NCBI RefSeq assembly: GCF_046127645.1
Contig: NZ_CP175919.1
DNA: 64,000 bases
From: Clostridium_F caseinilyticum
GTDB lineage: Bacteria > Bacillota > Clostridia > Clostridiales > Clostridiaceae
Direction: 5' to 3' (one strand)
Shown here piece by piece: positions 46,861 to 55,737 of the stretch. Numbering within the stretch: position 1 is the first letter of the stretch; the number at the start of each line of letters is the position of its first letter. The position numbers and the translations under genes were made by a program. Under the pieces are notes generated by a model. It saw nothing but the letters and a program-made list of their open reading frames with translations. It was not told the DNA's origin and did not search any database.

Positions 46861-48552
46861 GTGGGTGGCTTGAAAAATAAGCTTATAGGACAAATAGCTC
46901 TTTTATTTAATGCATTAATACTTATATTATGTGCCACTTTTTTTGTTGGAACTAGATCTATTGTAAAAGGTTTAGTAAGTAATGATTCTAATTTATTATC
47001 AAGCTTTAGTAGTTCTTACTTAAAATTTATAGCTATAATGTTTATAGTTATGTTAGTAGTTTCTTATATAGTAATTAAGATCTTTATAACTAGAGCATAT
47101 AGATCTATAGAAGAGGTAGCTGAAATAATAGATAGAGTATCTAAAGGAGAATTTGCAACTAGGGTACCGGAACAGGGAGCTTTAGCACCTATTGGAGTAA
47201 GTGTAAATGCTATAGTTAGAAATACTAAAAAAATATTATCAGATTTATTACAAATATCACAGAAAAATAGGAGTATATCAAAAACGTTACATGAAAATGC
47301 ATTAGATAGTAATCAGGCTACAGAAAATATAGCATCTTCTGTAGTTTCTGTAGCAGAAACAGCAACGGCCCAAGCAGATTCAACAACATTTACAAGAGAT
47401 AATACAAGTGAAATGGCAGAAAATTCAGCTGTAATAGCAGAAAAAGCACAGAATACTAAAAATATAGCTGAAGAAATGGTTAAGATAATAAAAGAAAATC
47501 AAAAGACATTTGAAACCATGGTACACAAAATAAAATCAACAGGAGATGTTAGTAAAAAATTAGCGAACAATGTAAGAATATTAGAAAATGAGGCGGAAGA
47601 AATAAGCAAAATAACAGATGTAGTAACAGAAATAAGTGAGAGAACTAATCTACTTGCATTAAATGCAGCTATTGAAGCTGCTAGAGCTGGAGAACATGGT
47701 AAGGGATTTTCTGTAGTTGCAGATGAGGTAAGAAAGCTCGCAGAGCAATCTTCAGAATCTGCTGGAGAAATAAGAAAATTAATAGAAAAAATTACTTCTC
47801 AAATAGTTAATATAACTGAAGAAGCAGAAAAGCAAAGTAGAGAAGTAGAAGAGGATATAGTTTATGCAGATGAGTCTAAGGAATCATTTAATGAAATAAT
47901 ATCTTCAACAGATGAAACATATAATTCAGTAGAACAGATATATGATTTATCAGATATGAATACTACAATATCTAAAGAAGTAGATCAAATGATGGAAACT
48001 ATATCTTCAGGAGCTCAGCAAAGTGCTTCTATGACGGAGGAAATTTCAGCAGCAGTAGAAGAACAATCTGCATCAATAAATGAAATAACTCAATTAATAA
48101 AAGAAATGAACGGATGTACAGATAAAATAGATAATGAATTAAAATCTTTTGTAACAAATATAACTATAAAGAAAGAACAAAAGCAGTTAGTTAATGAGGG
48201 ATTTAATATATTAGAGGGTGTAGGTAGAGAAATAAATTTAAATAATTTAAGCTTAGATGCTTATTCCAACATTTGTAAAAAGTATGTAGAGGAAAATAAT
48301 CAATTTGAATATATAGGAGTAATAGATAAAGAAGGAATAATGAAATCGGCTAATGTACCTATAACAGAAGGAAATGATAATTTTTCTCACAGACCTTATT
48401 TTAAAAAGGCTATTTTAGGAGAAAAATATGTAAGTAAACCATATATATCTAGTGTTAGTTATAACTATTGTATAGCTATAGCTATTCCGTTAAAAGATAA
48501 GAATGGAAATATTAAAGCTGTAATAATGGGAGATGTTTGCATAGAGAAATAG
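46861..48552 (+). CDS. Methyl-accepting chemotaxis-type receptor with C-terminal Cache-like domain
   Basis: A chemoreceptor of about 563 residues with two N-terminal membrane helices (about 7-30 and 48-70), almost no extracellular loop, and a HAMP-like linker ('RSIEEVAEIIDRVSKGEF'). The full cytoplasmic signalling domain follows, with hairpin tip 'ISERTNLLALNAAIEAARAG' (about 260-279). Unusually it continues after the signalling helices with about 115 residues ('YIGVIDKEGIMKSAN', 'FSHRPYFKKAILGEKYVSKP', 'AIPLKDKNGNIKAVIMGDV') that look like a single Cache/PDC sensor domain, placed in the cytoplasm. The start is uncertain among TTG 46858, GTG 46861 and TTG 46870 after AAGGAAGG. Confidence 0.85.
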   Translation: MGGLKNKLIGQIALLFNALILILCATFFVGTRSIVKGLVSNDSNLLSSFSSSYLKFIAIMFIVMLVVSYIVIKIFITRAYRSIEEVAEIIDRVSKGEFATRVPEQGALAPIGVSVNAIVRNTKKILSDLLQISQKNRSISKTLHENALDSNQATENIASSVVSVAETATAQADSTTFTRDNTSEMAENSAVIAEKAQNTKNIAEEMVKIIKENQKTFETMVHKIKSTGDVSKKLANNVRILENEAEEISKITDVVTEISERTNLLALNAAIEAARAGEHGKGFSVVADEVRKLAEQSSESAGEIRKLIEKITSQIVNITEEAEKQSREVEEDIVYADESKESFNEIISSTDETYNSVEQIYDLSDMNTTISKEVDQMMETISSGAQQSASMTEEISAAVEEQSASINEITQLIKEMNGCTDKIDNELKSFVTNITIKKEQKQLVNEGFNILEGVGREINLNNLSLDAYSNICKKYVEENNQFEYIGVIDKEGIMKSANVPITEGNDNFSHRPYFKKAILGEKYVSKPYISSVSYNYCIAIAIPLKDKNGNIKAVIMGDVCIEK

Positions 48553-48628
48553 TATATTGTAGAATATAAGTAAACAATTACAAAAACTAAAAATAAAAAC
48601 CAAAATTTATGTTAGAGGGGGATTATAA

Positions 48629-49855
48629 ATGAAAGATGCATTAGAAAGATTTTTAGGGTATATAAAAGTAGATACCCAATCATCAGAAGAATCTGAAACT
48701 GTGCCAACTACAAAAACTCAATTAGAGTTTGCAAAAAAATTAGGTGAAGAATTAAAAGCTATAGGACTTAAAGATGTATCTGTAGATGAAAATGCATATG
48801 TTATGGGCACCTTAGAATCAAACATAGATAAAGAAGTTCCAACTGTTGGTTTTATAGCACACATGGATACAAGTCCAGATTTATCAGGAACTAATATTAA
48901 TCCTAGAATTGTGGAAAAATATGATGGACAAGATATAACTTTAAACAAAGAAAAAAACATAGTATTAAAGGTTGATGAATTCCCAGAAATATTAGAATAT
49001 AAAGGACAAGATATAGTTGTAACAGATGGAAATACTCTTTTAGGAGCAGATGATAAAGCTGGAATAGCAGAAATAGTTACAGCTATGGAATATTTAATAA
49101 ATCACCCAGAAATAAAACATGGAACTATAAAAGTTGGATTTACTCCAGATGAAGAAGTAGGTAAGGGAGCAGATTATTTTGATGTTAAAAAATTTGGCGC
49201 AGATTTAGCATATACTTTAGATGGTGGCGGCATAGGAGAACTAGAATGTGAAACCTTTAATGCTGCAAAGGCTAAGGTTACAATAGAAGGAAGAAATGTT
49301 CATCCAGGTTCTGCAAAAAATAAAATGACAAATGCTGTATTGGTAGCTAATAAATTTATAAATATGCTTCCAGAAAATGAAGTGCCAGAAAAAACAGATG
49401 GATATGAAGGATTTTTCCATTTATTATCTGTAAAGAGTGAAGTAGAAACAGCAGAATTAAATTATATTATAAGAGATTTTGATAGAAAAAAATTTGAAGA
49501 AAGAAAAGAACAAATAAAAGAAGTTGGTAAAAAATTAAATGAACAATATAATAAAGAAATAGTATGTGTAAAAGTAGAAGACCAATATTATAATATGAAA
49601 GAAAAAATAGATGAAGTAAAATATGTGGTAGATATAGCTCATGATGCTATGAAAGCTATTGATATTGAACCAAAATTAGTTCCTATAAGGGGTGGTACAG
49701 ATGGTTCAAGATTATCCTTTATGGGATTACCAACTCCAAATTTATTTGCAGGCGGACATAATTTCCATGGAAGATTTGAGTTTGTTCCAGTACCATCAAT
49801 AGAAAAAGCAGTGCAACTTGTAGTTAAAATAGCTGAATTATATGCTGATAGATAG
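48629..49855 (+). CDS. pepT: Peptidase T (tripeptidase)
   Basis: A 408-residue M20 family metallo-aminopeptidase that removes the N-terminal residue from tripeptides in the cytoplasm. Zinc ligands and catalytic residues are seen in 'FIAHMDTSPDLSG' (His and Asp), 'LLGADDKAGIAEI' (bridging Asp), 'GFTPDEEVGKGADYF' (general base Glu-Glu), 'YTLDGG' and 'FAGGHNFHGRFEFVP' (last His). 'PIRGGTDGSRLSFMGLP' is the PepT substrate-site signature. GAGGGGGA precedes the ATG. Single-gene unit ended by a good terminator. Confidence 0.95.
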   Translation: MKDALERFLGYIKVDTQSSEESETVPTTKTQLEFAKKLGEELKAIGLKDVSVDENAYVMGTLESNIDKEVPTVGFIAHMDTSPDLSGTNINPRIVEKYDGQDITLNKEKNIVLKVDEFPEILEYKGQDIVVTDGNTLLGADDKAGIAEIVTAMEYLINHPEIKHGTIKVGFTPDEEVGKGADYFDVKKFGADLAYTLDGGGIGELECETFNAAKAKVTIEGRNVHPGSAKNKMTNAVLVANKFINMLPENEVPEKTDGYEGFFHLLSVKSEVETAELNYIIRDFDRKKFEERKEQIKEVGKKLNEQYNKEIVCVKVEDQYYNMKEKIDEVKYVVDIAHDAMKAIDIEPKLVPIRGGTDGSRLSFMGLPTPNLFAGGHNFHGRFEFVPVPSIEKAVQLVVKIAELYADR

Positions 49856-49931
49856 TAAAGTTTCTAATAAATTTATAAAAAATAAATATCCATATGGTTT
49901 TATATTAAAAAATTAGTATGAAATTATATTC

Positions 49932-49966
49932 AGGCTGTTTACAAATATATTTTGTGAACAGCCTTT
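49932..49966 (+). terminator. Terminator of pepT
   Basis: AGGCTGTT (49932-49939) pairs with AACAGCCT (about 49957-49964), with further AC/GT pairs inside, followed by TTAAAATT. Confidence 0.65.
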
Positions 49967-50098
49967 AAAATTAAGTTATATAGTTGGTTATAGTTTAATT
50001 TTTACTATATTTAAGTGTAAGATTATAGAAATTAGTAAAATTATAGAGATAAGTAGCCTATTAGACTTTAATAAAGCTATTAGAAATTATTATCATAT

Positions 50099-51031
50099 CT
50101 AAGCAGTATCATCTTTATTATATTTATTTTTATATTTTTCAAAATCCCAAGTTTTAAGAAATTTTTCTGCGGATTTATATCCAGACTTATATAATTTTAA
50201 AGTTTTTTCTTTAGATAGATCAAAATCTGTTGAACTAATTCCTAGAGTAGGAGTTAGTATAGTTCTATCTATATTTTTATTTGTCATCCATTCTTTTGAA
50301 TCTTTTTTATTCATGGTATCAGCAATATCAAATAAAAAGGATAGTGGATCACTTTTACCTTGTTTAGTATTGCTTATTTCAATATTATCAAATTTAAAAC
50401 CTATTGTAGGAATAATATCTTTATTATCGCAATTATCAAATATGGAAATTGGATAAGCACAGCAAACGCCACCATCTACTATATAGCTTAAGCCATTACC
50501 GTGAATAAATTTTATAGGTTTAAAGAAGAATGGAATACTTATACTCATTCTAATTGCTCTTGAAACTCTAAAATTACTTAAACTAAATCCATAAGAATAA
50601 AGATCATCAGGGAAGGTAATCATTCTTTTTTCAGTAATATCTGAAGCTATTATTTTTAATCTACAAGTTCCATTATTCATAAGATCACTAAAAGTATTTA
50701 TTCCCTTAACTTTAAGCATATCATCAATCCATTTTTCTATAAAATCCCCTGAATAGACTCCATTAAATTTAAAGAAATTCATTGCTCTGCCAACAAATGT
50801 AGACTTTTGAATACCTTCTTTATTAAGAAGTTCCATAAAATCCATATTTACAGTTATATGTTTTAAATCTCTTGCAGTATATCCAGAAACTAATAATGCT
50901 CCTATTAAAGCTCCAACAGAAGTTCCAGCAATGTTATTCCAGGTAAAACCTTTACTCTCCATATAGTTTAAAGCGCCAATTGTACCAATGCCTCTAATAC
51001 CACCACTATCTAACACAGTATTACATTTCAA
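50099..51031 (-). CDS. Patatin-like phospholipase
   Basis: A 310-residue patatin/RssA-type serine lipase with a Ser-Asp dyad. The oxyanion loop is 'DSGGIRGIGTIGAL' (about 8-21), the nucleophile elbow 'GTSVGALIGALL' (GxSxG, about 39-50) and the Asp motif 'YIVDGGVCCAYPI' (DGG, about 195-207). No signal peptide, so it probably acts inside the cell on membrane phospholipids or lysolipids. The Cys pair after DGG is unusual. GGGGG is about 13 nt before the ATG, a rather long spacing. Monocistronic. Confidence 0.88.
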   Translation of the reverse strand: MKCNTVLDSGGIRGIGTIGALNYMESKGFTWNNIAGTSVGALIGALLVSGYTARDLKHITVNMDFMELLNKEGIQKSTFVGRAMNFFKFNGVYSGDFIEKWIDDMLKVKGINTFSDLMNNGTCRLKIIASDITEKRMITFPDDLYSYGFSLSNFRVSRAIRMSISIPFFFKPIKFIHGNGLSYIVDGGVCCAYPISIFDNCDNKDIIPTIGFKFDNIEISNTKQGKSDPLSFLFDIADTMNKKDSKEWMTNKNIDRTILTPTLGISSTDFDLSKEKTLKLYKSGYKSAEKFLKTWDFEKYKNKYNKDDTA

Positions 51032-51212
51032 TTATGGAAACCCCCTTAGTTTTTAATTACGTATAAGTTAATTCAATGTAAGAATGCATACATAAATCAA
51101 ATAAAATTAGTTTTTAATTAAGTATAATTTAATCTTAACAATCTTTATATAGATTATACAATAAAGATACAATATAAGGAAATTATGATTTAACATATTT
51201 AAAGGTAGAGAA

Positions 51213-51278
51213 TTAAAACAAGAAATACTTTTGTTCAATGGATAGGTATAAAGATAAATAATACTAATATTCCTGTTA
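51213..51278. repeat. Family 1 element, half copy (copy 3)
   Basis: TTAAAACAAGAAATACTTTT (51213-51232) is identical to the terminus of copy 1 and continues GTTCAATGGATAGGTATAAA then ATACTAATATT, which mirrors the right arm of copy 1. The other half is missing or decayed. It lies in the 530 bp gap (51032-51560), which otherwise has only a 25 bp direct repeat TTAGTTTTTAATTA.GTATAA (51046 and 51108) and no gene. Confidence 0.6.
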
Positions 51279-51560
51279 AATCAATTATTTATGAGTATTT
51301 TTCATATAGAATAAGATTAGAATTTTTTAAACCCAAAAATGTATAATCTTTAGTAGAAATTTTTAAAAATCTTATTTTAAATAATATAAATATCCACTTT
51401 AAACTATATAAGTAAAAATAAATATTATATTGAATTATATATTTAAAATGTATAAAATTAAATTATAATTTAGTATATATTTGTAAAAATTAACTGAAAG
51501 AGTGTATTGATTTATTTAAGGATCATCATCAAAGATTATTTATATAAAGGGGGAATTTAT

Positions 51561-52019
51561 ATGGAATTTAAATTGGCATTATTAGCAGTTAAAAATGTTA
51601 ATGTTTCTAAACAGTTCTATAGAGAATTGTTTGACCAAAAAGTTATTCTTGATTTAGGGAAAAATGTAACATTTAGTGGTGGATTTGCAATACAAGAGGA
51701 TTTTGCATGGCTTACAGATTTGCCTAGTGATTCTGTCATGGAAAAATCAAATAATATGGAATTATATTTTGAAGTGGATGATTTTGAAACATTTATACAA
51801 AAGATAAAAAAGTATGGAAACATTGAATATGTTCACCAGCCTAAGAAACATGAATGGCAACAACGCGTTGTTCGTATTTACGATCCGGACCATCATATTA
51901 TAGAGATAGGTGAATCTATGGCAGTTATAGCAAAAAGCTATCTTGATGAGGGGTATTCAGTAGAGGAAACATCAAAAATTATTCAACATCCTATTGAATT
52001 TGTTGAAATGTGTAAATAA
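51561..52019 (+). CDS. Glyoxalase/bleomycin-resistance superfamily protein
   Basis: A 152-residue vicinal oxygen chelate fold protein: 'LALLAVKNVNVSKQFYREL' (about 5-23), 'MELYFEVDDFETFIQKIKKYGNIEYVH' spread over the second half-module, and 'RIYDPDHHIIEIGESM' (about 108-123) with the metal-site His and Glu. A C-terminal helical tail 'LDEGYSVEETSKIIQHPIEFV' is shared by a Firmicute subgroup. Substrate unknown; the fold covers lactoylglutathione lyases, dioxygenases and drug-binding proteins. GGGGGAA precedes this ATG (about 8 nt), so the longer frame from 51507 is rejected. Confidence 0.85.
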   Translation: MEFKLALLAVKNVNVSKQFYRELFDQKVILDLGKNVTFSGGFAIQEDFAWLTDLPSDSVMEKSNNMELYFEVDDFETFIQKIKKYGNIEYVHQPKKHEWQQRVVRIYDPDHHIIEIGESMAVIAKSYLDEGYSVEETSKIIQHPIEFVEMCK

Positions 52020-52150
52020 TAAGGGTAATAAATAATTTTTCTTTAACTAGAAGTTATTTAATGATATTAAGATTTTACTATTGGTATATACATATATTGT
52101 TAATTTTATAATAGTTCTGTTATAGATAAAAAACTTAGGAGAAAAATACT

Positions 52151-52372
52151 ATGAATTATTTACAAAAAGATAGCAATAATGAAAATGAGGAAGTATTAAA
52201 AAAGCTTAAAGAATTAGAGAATAAATTTGATAAAGATGATGAAAAAAAAGGTGTAATTAAAAAACTAATAGATAATTTTAAATCATTAGAAGTAAGTGGT
52301 CCTGAAACTGATCCTAAGAAGATAATAAAAGAGTTAATTCCTGCAATATTAGAGATATTATACTGGGTATAA
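52151..52372 (+). CDS. Small charged protein of unknown function (73 aa)
   Basis: A 73-residue, Lys/Glu/Asp-rich protein with a coiled-coil-like N-terminal half ('EEVLKKLKELENKFDKDDEKK') and a hydrophobic C-terminal end ('IIKELIPAILEILYWV'). No family recognised. TTAGGAGA lies 9 nt before the ATG. Directly after the stop comes a fragment of an XRE-type regulator in another frame, which suggests a once larger regulator-plus-effector unit, for example from a mobile element or toxin-antitoxin locus; this is only context. Confidence 0.55.
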   Translation: MNYLQKDSNNENEEVLKKLKELENKFDKDDEKKGVIKKLIDNFKSLEVSGPETDPKKIIKELIPAILEILYWV

Positions 52373-52382
52373 ACTTAATATA

Positions 52383-52505
52383 ACATCACCAAGAGATATT
52401 GGATTAATTGAAGCAGGCAAATATAACCCATCCCTTAATTTGTGCATAGCAATTTGTAGGGCATTAAATAAAACATTAAATGATTTATTTTGGGAAGATT
52501 TATAG
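52383..52505 (+). pseudogene. Fragment of an XRE-family helix-turn-helix regulator
   Basis: The frame ending at 52505 encodes 'DIGLIEAGKYNPSLNLCIAI' followed by 'CRALNKTLNDLFWEDL'. This is the second half of a Cro/C1-type HTH domain: the recognition-helix end 'IEAGKYNPSL' and the 'ALNKTLNDLFWE' helix and tail are textbook. No start codon or first half of the HTH is present; the upstream frame runs into the preceding gene. It is a truncated remnant. Confidence 0.7.
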
Positions 52506-52556
52506 AGCAATGACAGATCTTATATGAGAAATTTTTTTCAAATTCTTAATGTAAGG

Positions 52557-52691
52557 AATTTAAATGAGCAAATTGCATAATTAAAAGATTCCTAATATGC
52601 ATACAACATATTGTGCTTAAACAAATAAATCAATATAGTATATTGACATAATCATATTTTAAAATGAATTATGCAATTTGATCAAATAATT
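52557..52691. repeat. 135 bp segment bounded by a 25 bp inverted repeat
   Basis: AATTTAAATGAGCAAATTGC... (52557-52582) is an imperfect inverted match to ...GCAATTTGATCAAATAATT (52667-52691), with AAATTGCATAATT exact. The inside (about 85 bp) is AT-rich without an ORF. It resembles a small palindromic insertion next to the XRE fragment. Confidence 0.5.
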
Positions 52692-52747
52692 AAAGATACT
52701 CCCCAATTGCCAGTGATTTACAAATATATATAACAATTTTTAAGGTA

Positions 52748-52966
52748 TCAAAATAAAAAATATTTTTAGAGAGAATAGATATCTAGAAAAATAATTAGAA
52801 TACTTTATTTGTGAACTAATATTTAAGCATGAAGTAAACAGCACGTTTACTTAGCTCTGTTGCCACAGGACGTGGCATTAGAGTGTTAGCTTAAATATTA
52901 AGGCACAAATATTAGTATTCTTTATTTTTATAGCTATCTATTGACTAAAAGTATTTATTATTTTAA
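52748..52966. repeat. Family 1 palindromic element, copy 4 (fullest copy) with two pentaloop hairpins
   Basis: A 219 bp element: degenerate termini (52748-52767 and AAAAGTATTTATTATTTTAA at 52947-52966) and long paired arms (for example CTAATATTTAAGC with GCTTAAATATTA). The centre has two perfect hairpins: AAGTAAAC-AGCAC-GTTTACTT (52832-52852) and TGCCAC-AGGAC-GTGGCA (52861-52877). Copy 1 is nearly identical in the arms but has lost most of this centre. No ORF. Confidence 0.75.
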
Positions 52967-53016
52967 TTTCCAAATTTTTAAGGCTTTTAATTGAGCATTG
53001 TTAATTGTCAATTATC

Positions 53017-53658
53017 CTAGTATGCATATTTTTTTTCTAAAGTTCTAAATATAATTACTAAAAATGCTGTTATTAATAAATATATAGCTGCAGCTATAAA
53101 GAATGGTGTTATAGTGAAATCTCTAGTTACTACTTCTTTTGCAGCTCTTAGCATATCTCCTATTCCTATGGCAGCTACTAATGCAGAATCTTTAATTAAA
53201 TTTATACTTTCGTTACATATTGGTGGGATAACATTTCTTATAGCCTGTGGTATAACTATTTTGAACATAGTTTGATTGTAAGTAAATCCTAATACTTTAG
53301 CAGCTTCTACTTGACCTTTATCAATAGATTCTATACCTGCTCTAAAGGTTTCTGCTAGATATGCTCCGTAGTTAATTATAAATGTTAAATAGGCTGCAGT
53401 TAATGGTTCTAATCTTATTCCTATTACAGGAAGACCAAAATAAGCAAAGAACAATTGTAGCATCAAAGGTGTTCCCCTAAATATCCAAGTATAAACACTT
53501 AGTATGATTTTTAGAAATTTGATTTTAGAGTTTTTTCCCATGGCTACCAAAATACCTAGTGGAATAGAAAATATTATTGTTACTATGAATAATTTAAAAG
53601 AAATAATACTGCCTTTTAATATAAATATAGTTATATCTGAGAAATTAGACACATTCAT
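53017..53658 (-). CDS. Polar amino acid ABC transporter permease
   Basis: A 213-residue HisM/GlnP-type permease with about five membrane helices and the ATPase-contact EAA loop 'VEAAKVLGFTYNQTMFKIVIPQAIR' lying about residues 132-156. 'RGTPLMLQLFFAYFGLP' and 'AAYLTFIINYGAYLAETFRAGIES' are typical of amino acid importers. It starts a few bases after the stop of the binding-protein gene, so the two form an operon. No ATPase gene is next to it; the lone ATPase at 23.7 kb is a candidate partner. Confidence 0.92.
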   Translation of the reverse strand: MNVSNFSDITIFILKGSIISFKLFIVTIIFSIPLGILVAMGKNSKIKFLKIILSVYTWIFRGTPLMLQLFFAYFGLPVIGIRLEPLTAAYLTFIINYGAYLAETFRAGIESIDKGQVEAAKVLGFTYNQTMFKIVIPQAIRNVIPPICNESINLIKDSALVAAIGIGDMLRAAKEVVTRDFTITPFFIAAAIYLLITAFLVIIFRTLEKKYAY

Positions 53659-53664
53659 CACATC

Positions 53665-54468
53665 CTATTTTTTAAAGATTCCTTTACCAAACCATTTTTC
53701 AGATATTTTATCTGCGGTTCCATCTTTTATAACTTCATCTAGGGCTTTATCTACTGATTCTCTAAAGCTATTGTCAGTTTTTCTAAAGCCTATTCCATAA
53801 GATTCTCCTCCGAAGTCTTCATCTAATACTTTAAATACATTAGGTTTTTTATTAATATAATATCTACCAACTACTTCATCTACTACAATAGCATCAACTC
53901 TTTTTGATTGTAAATCCATAAGGGCTTCAGTGTTATTTGAGTATTTTTTTAATTCTTTCAATGATTTTACAAAGTTTTTATCTGAATCTAAAGCAACTTC
54001 ACTACTACTGCCTAATTGTATAGCTACAGTTTTTTTATCTAAATCTTTTTTTGATTTTATATTAGAATCATTATTAACAACTATTATTTGTTTATTTTCT
54101 ACATAAGGTTTTGAGAAATTTATTTGCTCTTTTCTTTTTTCAGTTATTGTAAGTCCGTTCCAAATAACATCGATATCTTTATTATTTAAACTAAGAACTA
54201 CACCATCCCATTGAACTGGTTTAAATACTACTTTAACTCCCATTTTTTTAGCAACTTCTTTTGCTAAATCAATATCAAAACCGACTATCTCGCCTTTATC
54301 ACTTTTAAATCCCATAGGAGGGAAACTATCATCTAAACCTACAACGAATTCCCCTTTGTCTTTTATATCTTTAAGAGAAGTATCCTCTTTTGATTTGTTG
54401 CTACAACCTGTTAGCATAAAAATTAATCCCATTATTAAAATTGAAAATAATATATTTTTTTTCTTCAT
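53665..54468 (-). CDS. Amino acid ABC transporter substrate-binding lipoprotein
   Basis: A 267-residue family 3 extracellular solute-binding protein: signal with lipobox 'MLTGC' (Cys about 22), then 'FVVGLDDSFPPMGFKSDKGEIVGFDIDLAKEVAKKMG', the two-lobed fold's start, here read over residues 41-77. It continues with 'VIWNGLTITEKRKEQINFSKPY' and a C-terminal 'KISEKWFGKGIFKK'. These match binding proteins for polar or sulfur-containing amino acids; the exact ligand cannot be read. AAGGGGG precedes the ATG. First gene of the two-gene operon with the permease. Confidence 0.92.
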   Translation of the reverse strand: MKKKNILFSILIMGLIFMLTGCSNKSKEDTSLKDIKDKGEFVVGLDDSFPPMGFKSDKGEIVGFDIDLAKEVAKKMGVKVVFKPVQWDGVVLSLNNKDIDVIWNGLTITEKRKEQINFSKPYVENKQIIVVNNDSNIKSKKDLDKKTVAIQLGSSSEVALDSDKNFVKSLKELKKYSNNTEALMDLQSKRVDAIVVDEVVGRYYINKKPNVFKVLDEDFGGESYGIGFRKTDNSFRESVDKALDEVIKDGTADKISEKWFGKGIFKK

Positions 54469-54686
54469 ACAAAAATCCCCCTTATTTTATTTTATTATAT
54501 TATACTTTAGTGTGATGAATTTGTAAAGTGATAAAATTAAAAAATGTAACATAATTCATGATTTTTCATATATATAATATTTATAATAGAAATAAGTTTT
54601 TAAATTTTTTCTTGAAAAATCTTTTTATTAATGATAAAATCTACAATTATCAATGGGAGAATGCTAAGAAGGGAGTGTTGTATAAT

Positions 54687-55415
54687 ATGAAGAAATATAC
54701 AAAGCCATATTATGGTCCAAATAATTATTTTAGTGCTATTAAGTTTTTTTCTGTAGGAGTTCTTGGACTTATAGCTTTCATGTTTAGCATTAAGCATGAA
54801 GAAATAAATAGTTATGTAGCTTATTTTATATTATTTATATCTATATTATTTATAGTTAATGGTATAAGGATAATAAATTTTATATTTGTAGGAAGATTTA
54901 AACACATAAATAGAATAATTTCTAAAGTTAATTGGACAGGGAATGAGAAGGTATTAGATGTAGGTGTTGGAAAAGGAATTTTAGCTATAGCAGTGGCTAA
55001 AGAGTTAAAGAAGGGATCAGGAAAAGTAACTGGTATAGATATATGGCACACTGAAGATATAATGGATAAAACTAAATATTATGTGAATCAAAATATAGAA
55101 TTAGAAGGTGTATCTGATAAGGTTAAGGTGAAAACTCAAAACGCTTCAGCATTATCTTTTAAAGATGAAACATTTGATGTAATTCTAAGCAAACAATGTA
55201 TTCACAACATAGAATGTGCACAGGATAGAAAGATGGCTATAGAGGAAATGATTAGAGTTTTAAAGCCAGGCGGAAAATTAATAATTTCAGATTCCATGTA
55301 TGTTGATGAATATGAAAAAATATTGTTAGATAAGGGATTAAAGGCCAGCGTATCTTCAAAATATTTTTTAGGTACTTATCCTGCTTCAAGGATATTAGAA
55401 GCTACTAAAAGATAG
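54687..55415 (+). CDS. Membrane-anchored class I SAM-dependent methyltransferase
   Basis: A 242-residue protein with two N-terminal membrane helices (about 20-36 and 45-68) and a Rossmann methyltransferase domain: SAM motif I 'VLDVGVGKGILAIAVAKEL' (about 92-110), motif II region 'TGIDIW', 'NASALSFKDETFDVILS' (about 153-169) and 'VLKPGGKLIISDSMY' (about 195-209). The pattern fits UbiE/Coq5-like small-molecule methyltransferases; substrate unknown, probably membrane-associated. AAGGGAG lies 11 nt before ATG 54687, so the 43-codon upstream extension is rejected. Confidence 0.82.
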   Translation: MKKYTKPYYGPNNYFSAIKFFSVGVLGLIAFMFSIKHEEINSYVAYFILFISILFIVNGIRIINFIFVGRFKHINRIISKVNWTGNEKVLDVGVGKGILAIAVAKELKKGSGKVTGIDIWHTEDIMDKTKYYVNQNIELEGVSDKVKVKTQNASALSFKDETFDVILSKQCIHNIECAQDRKMAIEEMIRVLKPGGKLIISDSMYVDEYEKILLDKGLKASVSSKYFLGTYPASRILEATKR

Positions 55416-55493
55416 TTATTAATTTAACTATTAGATTTTAAAAATAGAGTTAATAGTAACTTATATAAAATAATATAAATATCAAAAAGACTA

Positions 55494-55543
55494 ACCCCTG
55501 TAAGGTAGCATAACTTATTTTCTGTGCTTATCTTACAGGGGAC
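55494..55543 (+). terminator. Strong hairpin after the methyltransferase gene
   Basis: CCCCTGTAAG (55496-55505) pairs with CTTACAGGGG (about 55532-55541) with further pairs (GTA..GCA / TGC..TAT) inside. It is GC-richer than its surroundings, but the following ACAGTTTATT is not a clear T-run. The rest of the 322 bp gap shows nothing. Confidence 0.45.
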
Positions 55544-55737
55544 AGTTTATTGCATCTATTTTGCATTTAAAATTTAAGTCCTAGGTAGATAGATTGTTTT
55601 ATTTACAGATACTTATTTTTTAAGTTATATAAATAAAAATAACATGAAAGCTAATTTATTATATATTTTACAATGTGTATAGTTTAATCCATTGTAAAAC
55701 TTATTTTTTATTTATAAAATCAAATTATATGAACTAT

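Noticed and set aside
54558..54686. 43-codon N-terminal extension of the methyltransferase
   Set aside because: The ribosome binding site lies just before ATG 54687; the extension is Asn/Lys/Phe-rich and has no binding site of its own.
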